The translations under genes were made by a program, and so were the position numbers. DNA of 64,000 nt from CAWAYR01 sp050250875 (GTDB lineage Bacteria; Acidobacteriota; Vicinamibacteria; Vicinamibacterales; UBA2999), in contig JBFWNV010000002.1 in assembly GCA_050250875.1 (NCBI GenBank), forward strand, positions 62,001 to 126,000, in the 5' to 3' direction. Below are positions 32,398 through 40,411 of the stretch, one piece after another. The notes beneath the pieces were generated by a model. The model was not told the DNA's origin. It did not search any database and was given only the letters and a program-made list of their open reading frames with translations. Numbering within the stretch: the stretch's first letter is position 1; each line of letters opens with the position of its first letter.

Positions 32398-33637
32398 GCC
32401 CGCGGAGTGCGGCCCGCCGGGACTCGAGCAGGCGCCGCTCGGGCGCCGCCATCTCATGGCCCAGCGCCTCGTCGAAGAGCGCCGCGGCCCGCACGGGATT
32501 GCCCGCGCGTGCATGCAGATCGGCCAGCACGGCGGGCAGCCGATGGTAGCGCGCCAGGCGCGGGTCGGACACGAGCGGCGCCGCCTCGTCGAGGGCGGCC
32601 GCGGCGCCGAACACCTGCGCGAAGGCGATCACGCGGTTGAGCGCCGCCACCGGCGACGGCCAGCGCGCCACCAGGGCGTCGTAGAGCGACAGGATCGCCG
32701 GCCAGTCGGTGGCGGCCCACGACGGCGCGGCGGCGTGCGCGGCGGCGATGGCCGCTTCGAGGTGGAAGCGCGTCTCCTCGGGTCCGGTGGCGGCCCGGTC
32801 GAGCGCCCGCAGGCCCTCGGCCAGCAGCACGCCGTCCCAGGTCGAGCGGTCCTGCGTGGCGAGCAGCTGCAGGTCGTCGCCGACGACGCGTCCCGGGAAG
32901 CGGGCCGCGTGCAGCAGCATCAGCGCCCGCAGCGCGTGCGTCTCGGGCCGGGCCGTGTCGGCATGCCGCGCCAGCAGCGTGACCAGACGCATCGCCTCCT
33001 CGGCGACGTCCTCCTTCAACGCCTGCGGGCCGGCGGTGGGGGCGTGGCCCTCGCTGAACATCAGGTAGAGCGCGTCGAGCACCGAGGCGAGCCGCTCGGC
33101 GACGGCGTGGCGGGCCGGCAGCGCGAACGGCACCCGGAACTCGCGCAACGTCCGCTTGGCGCGCACCAGCCGCTGCGCCACCGCCGGGGCCTGCATCAGG
33201 AACGCTCGGGCGATCTCGCCGACGCCGAAGCCGCCGACGACCTTGAGCGTGAGCGCGACGCGCGCCTCCGGCGCCAGCGCCGGATGGCAGGTCAGGAACA
33301 TCATCACCAGTTCGTCGTCGGCGAACGGCGTCGCCTCGTCCGGCAACCGCGGGTCGTCGGCCTCGGATGGCCGCTCGGCGGCCACGGCCCCGGCCTTGTC
33401 GGCGACCACGCGCTCGTGGCGCAGGCGGTCGAGAGCCGATCGCCGGGCCACCTGGTAGAGCCAGGCCGTCGGGTTGTCGGGGACGCCGCCCAGCGGCCAC
33501 GTCTGCAGCGCTTTCAGCAGCGCGTCCTGGACGGCGTCCTCGGCGAGGGTGAGCCGGTGCGGGCCGAGCTGGCGCGTGAGCATCCCCGCGAGTCGGCCCG
33601 CCTGGCGGCGGAAGAGCGAATCGACCAGCGCGTCCAC
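32393..33637 (-). CDS. ECF42-like RNA polymerase sigma factor with C-terminal TPR domain
   Basis: This 414-residue protein has sigma region 2 (RLTLAEDAVQDALLKALQTWPLGGVPDNPTAWLY region, about 30-65) and region 4 (EARVALTLKVVGGFGVGEIARAFL, about 122-145), followed by a long helical tetratricopeptide-like extension (about 180-414). The ECF42 group has this build and is encoded next to a DGPF/YCII protein, as here. The extension takes the place of an anti-sigma factor in that group. The GTG at 33637 lies 13 bases after the partner gene's stop. Confidence 0.85.
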   Translation of the reverse strand: MDALVDSLFRRQAGRLAGMLTRQLGPHRLTLAEDAVQDALLKALQTWPLGGVPDNPTAWLYQVARRSALDRLRHERVVADKAGAVAAERPSEADDPRLPDEATPFADDELVMMFLTCHPALAPEARVALTLKVVGGFGVGEIARAFLMQAPAVAQRLVRAKRTLREFRVPFALPARHAVAERLASVLDALYLMFSEGHAPTAGPQALKEDVAEEAMRLVTLLARHADTARPETHALRALMLLHAARFPGRVVGDDLQLLATQDRSTWDGVLLAEGLRALDRAATGPEETRFHLEAAIAAAHAAAPSWAATDWPAILSLYDALVARWPSPVAALNRVIAFAQVFGAAAALDEAAPLVSDPRLARYHRLPAVLADLHARAGNPVRAAALFDEALGHEMAAPERRLLESRRAALRGL

Positions 33638-33650
33638 GGCACGCCCCGGC

Positions 33651-33998
33651 TTACGTGGGCTCGATCTCGCGAATCTCGATGGTGCCGAACGCCAGGTGCG
33701 GATGGTCGGCGCAGAGCGCCTGGATCTCGTCGTAACCGCCCGCATCGACGACGAACAGCCCACCGACCACCTCGCGTGCCTCGGCATAGGGTCCGTCGGT
33801 CACGGTCAGCCGGCCGTTCTTCGCGGTCATCACTCGGCCCTCGCCGTCGCGCAGCTTGTGGCCAGTCACCGCGTGTCCGGCCGCTTCCACCTTCGCGCGC
33901 CAGTCGATGTAGCGCTGGATGATCGCCTGGATCTCGTCGGGGCTGAGATCCGGCGGCATGGTGCCGGAATCGTGGAGGAGGAGAAGGTAGCGGGGCAT
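33651..33998 (-). CDS. YCII/DGPF-domain protein paired with the ECF sigma factor
   Basis: This 115-residue protein has the MPRYLLLLHDSG start and the DGPYAEAREVVGGLFVVDA signature (DGPF motif as DGPY). These proteins are encoded beside ECF42 sigma factors and may be enzymes or sensors acting with them. AAAGGAG precedes the ATG. The spacing to the sigma gene is short enough for one operon. Confidence 0.88.
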   Translation of the reverse strand: MPRYLLLLHDSGTMPPDLSPDEIQAIIQRYIDWRAKVEAAGHAVTGHKLRDGEGRVMTAKNGRLTVTDGPYAEAREVVGGLFVVDAGGYDEIQALCADHPHLAFGTIEIREIEPT

Positions 33999-34023
33999 AG
34001 GGACGCTCCTTTCAGTCGCCTGA

Positions 34024-34155
34024 AGGGACCAGGGACCAGGGACCGGGGACCAGGCACAACGCTCGTCATTCGTTCGTCAGTCCCGATGACGCGCGGTCAT
34101 TCCCGGGATCGACAAGTGCTCTCCCTGGTCCCCGATCCCTGGTCCCTGGTCCCTA
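34024..34155. repeat. heptad-armed inverted repeat, copy F
   Basis: The left arm (about 34024-34054) is made of GGGACCA units and the right arm (about 34123-34155) of CCTGGTC units. It is between the DGPF gene start and the fhs stop codon, ending seven bases from that stop. Its core begins CACAACGCTCGTCA and later has CGTCAGTCCCGATGACGCG, close to the copy C core. Confidence 0.78.
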
Positions 34156-34161
34156 CAGGCG

Positions 34162-35775
34162 TCAGTACTCCATCCCCACCACGTCCCCGCTGTCGGTCAC
34201 GTCGAGCTTCTGCGCCTGCGGCACCTTGCCCAGGCCCGGCATGAGCATCATGCTGCCGGCAATCGCCACCACGAAGCCGGCCCCGGCCGACAGCGACGCG
34301 TCCGAGATGGTCAGCGTCCAGTCGCTCGGCGCGCCCATCACCTTGGCGTCGTCGGTGAACGAATACTGGGTTTTGGCGATGCACACCGGCAGGTGCCCGT
34401 AGCCGAGGGCGGCATACTGCTGCAGCCGGGTCTTCGCACCCGGCTTGAACGCCACGTTCCTGGCGCCGTAGACCTTGGTGGCCACCTCGGTAATCTTCTG
34501 TTCGAAGGTCAGCTCCGGCGGGTAGAGCGACTTGATCTTCGCGGTGTCGGCGCGGTCGGCGGCCGCCACGACCTTTCGCGCCAGCTCGGCCATCCCCTCC
34601 CCGCCCTTCAGATAGCCCTCGGAGAGCGCCGCCTCCACGCCGATCGACGCGCAGTAGTCGAGCACCGCCTGCAGGTCGGCATCCGCGTCGGCGGTGAAGC
34701 GGTTGAGCGCGACCACCGGCTCGGCGCCCCACCGCCGCACGTTGGCGGCGTGACGCGCCAGATTCGCGAAGCCCTTCTCCACCGGCGCGTCGGGACCGCC
34801 GCCCTGGGCGCGGAGCGCCTTGAGCGTGACGATCATCACCGCCACCGACGGGACGTGGCCGCACATCGGCATCACGATGTCGAAGAACTTCTCGGCCCCG
34901 AGGTCGGCGGCGAAGCCGGTCTCGTTGACGACGTAGTCGGCCAGGTGCAGGCCGAGCCGCTGCGCCAGCACGCTGCTCGTGCCGTGGGCGATGTTGGCGA
35001 ACGGCCCGCAGTGCACGATCGCCGGCGCGCCCTCGCCGGTCTGCACCAGGTTGGGCATCAGCGCGTCGTTCAGCAGCACCAGCATCGGCCCGACCGCCTT
35101 GAGGTCGGCGGCGGTCACCGGCTTGCCGTCGTAGTTCAGCCCGACGACGATGCGGCCGAGCCGGGCGCGCAGATCGGCGCGGCTCTCGGCCAGCGCCATG
35201 ATCGCCATCACCTCGGAGGCCGCGGTGATGATGAACCCGGTCTCGCGCGCCGGGCCGTTCTCGCGGCCGCCCATCCCGGCGGCGATCCGGCGCAGCGAGC
35301 GGTCGTTCATGTCCATGCAGCGCGGCCACAGGATCTCCTTCGGGTCGAGCCGCAGGTCGTTGCCGAAGTGCAGGTGTGTGTCGATGAGCGCCGCCAGCAG
35401 GTTGTGCGCCGAGGTGATGGCGTGGAAGTCGCCGTTGAAGTGCAGGTTGATCTTGTCCACCGGGTGCAGCGACGCTTTGCCGCCGCCGGTGGCGCCGCCC
35501 TTCTGCCCGAAGACCGGCCCGAGCGACGGCTCGCGCAGCGCGGCGACCGCATGCTTGCCGATGGCGACGAGGCCCTGGGTGAGGCCGATGGTGTTGACGG
35601 TCTTGCCCTCGCCGCTGGTGGTCGGGGTGATGGCGGTGACGAGGATGAGCTTGCCGCGCCGCACCGGGAAGCGCTCGAGCGCCTCGAGGCGAATCTTGGC
35701 GGTGTAGCGGCCGTACGGCTCGACGAGGTCGTCGGTGAGGCCGAGGCGTTCAGCGATCTTCGAGATGGGTTGCAT
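34162..35775 (-). CDS. fhs: formate-tetrahydrofolate ligase
   Basis: This 537-residue enzyme makes 10-formyltetrahydrofolate from formate and ATP, feeding one-carbon metabolism. The P-loop is TPTTSGEGKT near residue 50-59, and the family motifs GQKGGATGGGKASLHP, HLHFGNDLRLDP and VHCGPFANIAHG are intact. Length is normal. It stands alone, with a heptad repeat at its 3' end and an SRPBCC gene diverging upstream. I looked for a tetrahydrofolate riboswitch in the leader and saw none. Confidence 0.95.
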   Translation of the reverse strand: MQPISKIAERLGLTDDLVEPYGRYTAKIRLEALERFPVRRGKLILVTAITPTTSGEGKTVNTIGLTQGLVAIGKHAVAALREPSLGPVFGQKGGATGGGKASLHPVDKINLHFNGDFHAITSAHNLLAALIDTHLHFGNDLRLDPKEILWPRCMDMNDRSLRRIAAGMGGRENGPARETGFIITAASEVMAIMALAESRADLRARLGRIVVGLNYDGKPVTAADLKAVGPMLVLLNDALMPNLVQTGEGAPAIVHCGPFANIAHGTSSVLAQRLGLHLADYVVNETGFAADLGAEKFFDIVMPMCGHVPSVAVMIVTLKALRAQGGGPDAPVEKGFANLARHAANVRRWGAEPVVALNRFTADADADLQAVLDYCASIGVEAALSEGYLKGGEGMAELARKVVAAADRADTAKIKSLYPPELTFEQKITEVATKVYGARNVAFKPGAKTRLQQYAALGYGHLPVCIAKTQYSFTDDAKVMGAPSDWTLTISDASLSAGAGFVVAIAGSMMLMPGLGKVPQAQKLDVTDSGDVVGMEY

Positions 35776-35863
35776 GGTGTCGGCGAGATGATACCCCGAG
35801 GCCAGGAACGGACCGCGGGACCGGGGACGGCGGCGCCCCGGCCGGCGTCACAACAGCGTCCCG

Positions 35864-36337
35864 ATGGGCCGCCTTGCCACGTCCCTGTTCGTGCCCCGGC
35901 CTCACGCCGAGGTGTTCGCGTTCTTCGCCGATGCCGGCAATCTGCAGCGCATCACGCCGCCGTGGGTGGACTTCCGCATCGTCACGCCACTGCCGATCGC
36001 AATGCGCACCGGCGCGCGCATCGACTACCGCTTGAAGGTGCACGGCGTGCCGATCGGCTGGCGCACCGAGATCACGGTCTGGAATCCGCCGCACCAGTTC
36101 GTGGACACCCAGCTGAAGGGTCCGTATCGCCGCTGGATCCACACGCATCGCTTCCGCGCCGTCGATGGCGGCACCGCGGTGGAGGACGACGTGGACTTCC
36201 GCGCACCGGGCGGCTGGCTGGTCGAACGGCTGCTGGTCGCCCGCGACGTGCGCGCCATCTTCGAGCATCGCCAGCGCGCCATCCTCGAGGCGTTCGGCGT
36301 GGCCGCCACCGACCCGTTCGACGTCCGTGTGTCCTGA
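35864..36337 (+). CDS. SRPBCC family (coenzyme Q-binding-like) protein
   Basis: This 157-residue protein starts with LFVPRPHAEVFAFFADAGNLQRITPPW, the usual opening of the cyclase/dehydrase-like SRPBCC group, and contains RFRAVDGGTAVEDDVDFRAPGGWLVERLL, a typical ending. Homologues often sit next to epimerases or photolyase genes. Its ligand is not known. It diverges from fhs. Confidence 0.78.
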   Translation: MGRLATSLFVPRPHAEVFAFFADAGNLQRITPPWVDFRIVTPLPIAMRTGARIDYRLKVHGVPIGWRTEITVWNPPHQFVDTQLKGPYRRWIHTHRFRAVDGGTAVEDDVDFRAPGGWLVERLLVARDVRAIFEHRQRAILEAFGVAATDPFDVRVS

Positions 36338-36409
36338 TCGCCCGGCCGCACCCGCTACGGTAACGTCCAAAGGCACGGGCGGTGCGCGATCCGCCCGCCG
36401 AGGACGCTC

Positions 36410-37006
36410 ATGGTCACTCGTCCCACCGTTCGTGTCATCACCGTCGCCGGCTTCTGCGCCGGGGTCGTCCTGGCCTCGGCGCTGCCGGCGCGCGGCCAGT
36501 CGGACCGCGAAGACGCCGCCCGCCTGATCGCCGCTTTGCAGGTCGGACCGGGCAGCACCGTCGCCGAGATCGGCGCCGGCTCGGGCGCGCTCACGGTGGC
36601 GATGGCCCGCGCGGTCGGTCCCGCCGGCCGCGTGTTCAGCAACGAGTTGAATCCCCGCCAGCGCGAGGCGACCGAGCGCGCCGTGAAGGCCGCCGGCCTC
36701 ACCAACGTCGCGGTGGTCGAAGGGCATCGGGCCGAGACCAACATACCGGCGGGCTGCTGCCAGGCCGTGTTCATGCGCGACGTCTTCCACCACGTCGACG
36801 ACCGCGCCGCGATGAGCCGCAGCCTGCTGGCCACGCTCGCCCCCGGGGGCCGCGTCGCGATCCTCGACTTCCCCGTCCGCGGCAATCACGGCATGCCGGC
36901 CGACGAGGTGCGCGCCGAACTCGAGCGGGCCGGCTTCGCCGAGGTGCGCGTCGAGGCCTCCGCGCCGCGCTGGTATCTGGTCGTCGCCGTCAAGCCGGCC
37001 AGCTGA
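36410..37006 (+). CDS. exported SAM-dependent methyltransferase-like protein
   Basis: This 198-residue protein couples a signal peptide (VITVAGFCAGVVLASALPARGQ) to a class I methyltransferase fold. The SAM-binding loop VAEIGAGSGALTVAMA is near residue 50-65, with RDVFHHVDDR near 120 and a final LAPGGRVAILDF. S-adenosylmethionine is a cytoplasmic cofactor, so an exported enzyme of this family is puzzling, though similar predictions are common in Acidobacteria. The signal could also be a membrane tether. Confidence 0.75.
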   Translation: MVTRPTVRVITVAGFCAGVVLASALPARGQSDREDAARLIAALQVGPGSTVAEIGAGSGALTVAMARAVGPAGRVFSNELNPRQREATERAVKAAGLTNVAVVEGHRAETNIPAGCCQAVFMRDVFHHVDDRAAMSRSLLATLAPGGRVAILDFPVRGNHGMPADEVRAELERAGFAEVRVEASAPRWYLVVAVKPAS

Positions 37007-37101
37007 ACCGCGCAACAGCTGCCGCACCCGGCGGTAGAATGCGCGCGGCCGAGCGGCCGTCGCCGCCGGTCACGGCATTCGTCCCACCGCTGGAGGTCGT
37101 C

Positions 37102-40100
37102 GTGAAGGGGAACCACGCGGGCGTCATCGCCCTCGCCGTCGTCGCCACGCTGCCGCTCGGCGCCCAGCAGACACCGGCCCCGGCGCCAGCCCCTGCCGCA
37201 CCCGAGTCGCTGGTGCTGAAGACCGAGCAGACGATCGAGTTCGACACCGACGAGGTGACGTGGATGTCGGTGGACGTTTCGCCCGATGGCCGGACGATCG
37301 TCTTCGACCTGCTCGGCGACCTCTACACGCTGCCGATCGAGGGCGGCACGGCGCGACGCATCGTCGGCGGGATGTCGTTCGACAGCCAGCCGACGTGGTC
37401 GCCCGACGGCCGGACCATCGCGTTCCTCAGCGACCGCACCGGAGTCGAGAACCTGTGGATCGCCGATGCCGACGGCGCGAACCCGCGGGCGGTCAGCCGC
37501 GATCGCCGCACCGACGATCGGCCGCAGATCATGGTGTCGCCGGCGTGGACGCCCGACGGCCAGTACCTGGTGGTCTCGAAGTCGCGGCCCCCCGACCCGG
37601 GCACGTTCTGGCTGTTCATGTACCACCGCGACGGCGGCAACGGCGTCCGCGTCGGCGCCCCGCCACCGCCGCAGCCCTCGCCCGATGCCACCGGCCCGCC
37701 GCCACCGCCACCGCCGAACCGGATGGGGGCGGTGGTGTCGCCCGACGGCCGCTTCATCTACTACGCGCAACGGTCCGGCACCTTCACCTACAACGCGCGC
37801 TTCCCGCTGTGGCAGATCTACCGCCACGATCGCGAGACCGGCGACGTCTCGCAGGTGACCAACGCCCAGGGCAGCGCGATGCGGCCGGCACTGTCGCCCG
37901 ACGGCAGGTGGCTGGTCTACGGCACGCGGCACAAGACCGACACCGGACTGCGCATCCGCAACCTCGAGACCGGCGCCGAGCGCTGGCTGGCCTGGCCGGT
38001 GACCCGCGACGACCAGGAGTCGCGGGCCTCGCGCGACACGCTGCCGCGCTACGACTTCCTGCCCGACGGCCGCTCGATCGTCGTCCCGATGGCCGGCAAA
38101 CTGCAGCGCATCGACGTCGAGACCGGCGCGAAGACGCCGATTCCTTTCACCGCCCGCGTGCAGGCCGAAGTCGCGGCGCGCGCCTATACGCCGGTGCGCA
38201 TCGACGACGGGCCGCAGGTGCGGGCGCGGCTGATCCGCTGGCCGCAGCTGTCGCCGGATGGCGGCCGGCTGGTGTTCAGCGCCCTCAACCACCTCTACGT
38301 GATGGAGTACCCCAACGGCACGCCGCGCCGGCTCACCACCGCCGACGAAGGCGAGTTCATGCCGAGGTGGGCGCCCGACGGCCAGTCGATCGTCTACGTG
38401 ACCTGGACCGCAGCGGGCGGGCACATCAAGCGCGTGCCGGCGGGGGGCGGTGCGACGCGCACGTTGACCGCCCACGAGGGCTACTACCTCGACCCGGTGA
38501 TGACGCCCGACGGCACCAGGGTGGCGTTCATCGCCGGCGCTGCCTCGGATCAGCTGTATTCGATTCTGCTCGACACGCCGCCGCCGGATCTCGAGCCCGA
38601 CGGCGCGGCCGAGATCGGCGGCATCTCGCCGCCCAACGCGCTCGAGATCCGCTGGCTGCCGGCCGAGGGCGGCGCACAGACGCTGGTCGCCTCCTCGCAG
38701 GGCGGCCGCGGCCTGCAGTTCGTGCGCGACGACAGCCGGCGCGTCTACTTCAGGACCAATCGCGGCCTGCAGTCGATCACGCTCGACGGCCTCGACCGCC
38801 GCACGCTGCTGCGCATCCAGGGCGTCGGCCCCGGCAACAACCCGCCCGCCGCCGACGAGATCGTGCTGTCGCCCGATGGCTCCCGGGCGTTCGTCAACCT
38901 GCAGAACAAGCACTACCTCGTCAACGTGCCGCGCAGCGGCCGCGAGACCATCGAGGTGCGCATCCAGGGCCGGGCCGAGAACACGCCGGTGCCGGTCAAG
39001 CGGATGTCGCTCGAGGGCGGCGACTACCTGGCCTGGACCCGCGACGGCACCGCCGTCACCTGGTCGTGGGGCGCGCAGTTCTTCCGCCAGCCGGCCGATG
39101 CCGCCGAGCCGCAGCGCACCGACGTCGTCGTCCAGACGCCGCGCCACCGGCCGAGCGGCTCGATCCTGCTGTCGGGCGCCCGGGTGATCACCATGAGCGG
39201 CGATCAGGTGATCGACAGCGGCGACGTGCTGGTGACCGACAACCGCATCGCCGCCGTCGGCGAGCGCGGCAAGGTGGCGGCGCCGGCCGGCGTGCGCCGG
39301 CTCGACCTGCGCGGCAAGACCCTGATGCCTGGACTCGTGGACGCCCACGCGCACATGTGGGCGCCGCGTGGCCTGCACCAGACGGCGGTGTGGCAGTACT
39401 ACGCGAATCTCGCCTACGGGGTGACGACGACCCGCGACCCGCAGACCTCGACGCCCGACGTGTTCGCCTACGCCGACATGGTGGACGCCGGTGTCATCGC
39501 CGGCCCGCGGGTGTTCGCCACCGGGCCCGGCCTGTTCTCGACCTCGGGCATCGAGGACCGCGAGTCGGCGTTCCGCTTCGTCAAGCGCTACAAGGACGCC
39601 TACCGCACCAACACCATCAAGCAGTACGTGGCCGGCGACCGCATCGTGCGCCAGTGGATCATCGAGGCCAGCCGCGAGTACGGCATCACCCCGACCATCG
39701 AGGGCTCGCTCGACCTGAAGCTCAACCTCACCCAGATCGCCGACGGCTACACCGGGCAGGAACACAGCTTCCCGATCATGCCGCTGCACAAGGACGTGGT
39801 GGAGTTCGTGGCGCGGACCAGGACCTACTACACGCCGACGATCCTCGTCGCCTACGGCGCGCCGTGGAGCGAGAACTACTGGTTCCAGACCGAGAACACC
39901 GTCGGCGACGCCAAGCTGAACAAGTGGATCCCGAACGAGCTGCTCGACACGATGATCCGCCGCCGCGCCCAGTGGTTCGCGCCCGAGGAATACGGCCACA
40001 CGAAACTCGGCAAACAGGTGGCCGACATCGTCCACGCCGGCGGTCGCGCCGGTCTCGGCAGCCACGGCCAGTTGCAGGGCCTGGGCGCGCACTGGGAGAC

Positions 40101-40395
40101 CTGGAACCTGGGCTCGGGCGGCCTGACGCCGCACGAGACGCTGAAGGTCGTCACCATCTTCGGGGCCGAGGCCATCGGCCTGCAGCAGGACGTCGGCTCG
40201 GTGGAGCCCGGCAAGCTGGCCGACCTGGTGGTGCTCGACGGCAACCCGCTCGTGAACATCCGCCAGACCAACACGGTGCGCTACGTGATGAAGAACGGCG
40301 AACTGTACGAGGCCGACACGCTCAACACGATCTGGCCCACCGCCAGGACGCTGCCCAGGCCGTTCTGGTGGGACACGGCGCCGCCGAAGCCCTGA
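37102..40395 (+). CDS. exported TolB-like propeller fused to amidohydrolase
   Basis: This 1097-residue protein has a signal peptide (MKGNHAGVIALAVVATLPLGAQ), then a propeller of PD40/TolB repeats with DGRTIVF/SPDGR motifs (about 45-650), then an amidohydrolase domain from about 690 with the HxH metal motif in LVDAHAHMWAP. A conserved Asp-type ending (GKLADLVVLDGNPLVNI) closes the barrel. Such fusions are frequent exported enzymes in this kind of bacterium; the substrate is unknown. GGAGG lies five bases before the GTG start, which sets the N terminus. A proline-rich linker lies at about residue 190-210. Confidence 0.87.
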   Translation: MKGNHAGVIALAVVATLPLGAQQTPAPAPAPAAPESLVLKTEQTIEFDTDEVTWMSVDVSPDGRTIVFDLLGDLYTLPIEGGTARRIVGGMSFDSQPTWSPDGRTIAFLSDRTGVENLWIADADGANPRAVSRDRRTDDRPQIMVSPAWTPDGQYLVVSKSRPPDPGTFWLFMYHRDGGNGVRVGAPPPPQPSPDATGPPPPPPPNRMGAVVSPDGRFIYYAQRSGTFTYNARFPLWQIYRHDRETGDVSQVTNAQGSAMRPALSPDGRWLVYGTRHKTDTGLRIRNLETGAERWLAWPVTRDDQESRASRDTLPRYDFLPDGRSIVVPMAGKLQRIDVETGAKTPIPFTARVQAEVAARAYTPVRIDDGPQVRARLIRWPQLSPDGGRLVFSALNHLYVMEYPNGTPRRLTTADEGEFMPRWAPDGQSIVYVTWTAAGGHIKRVPAGGGATRTLTAHEGYYLDPVMTPDGTRVAFIAGAASDQLYSILLDTPPPDLEPDGAAEIGGISPPNALEIRWLPAEGGAQTLVASSQGGRGLQFVRDDSRRVYFRTNRGLQSITLDGLDRRTLLRIQGVGPGNNPPAADEIVLSPDGSRAFVNLQNKHYLVNVPRSGRETIEVRIQGRAENTPVPVKRMSLEGGDYLAWTRDGTAVTWSWGAQFFRQPADAAEPQRTDVVVQTPRHRPSGSILLSGARVITMSGDQVIDSGDVLVTDNRIAAVGERGKVAAPAGVRRLDLRGKTLMPGLVDAHAHMWAPRGLHQTAVWQYYANLAYGVTTTRDPQTSTPDVFAYADMVDAGVIAGPRVFATGPGLFSTSGIEDRESAFRFVKRYKDAYRTNTIKQYVAGDRIVRQWIIEASREYGITPTIEGSLDLKLNLTQIADGYTGQEHSFPIMPLHKDVVEFVARTRTYYTPTILVAYGAPWSENYWFQTENTVGDAKLNKWIPNELLDTMIRRRAQWFAPEEYGHTKLGKQVADIVHAGGRAGLGSHGQLQGLGAHWETWNLGSGGLTPHETLKVVTIFGAEAIGLQQDVGSVEPGKLADLVVLDGNPLVNIRQTNTVRYVMKNGELYEADTLNTIWPTARTLPRPFWWDTAPPKP

Positions 40396-40411
40396 CCGAT
40401 CGGAGCGACGC

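Noticed and set aside
35776..35863. Possible tetrahydrofolate riboswitch ahead of fhs
   Set aside because: The leader is short and has none of the conserved loops of that riboswitch.
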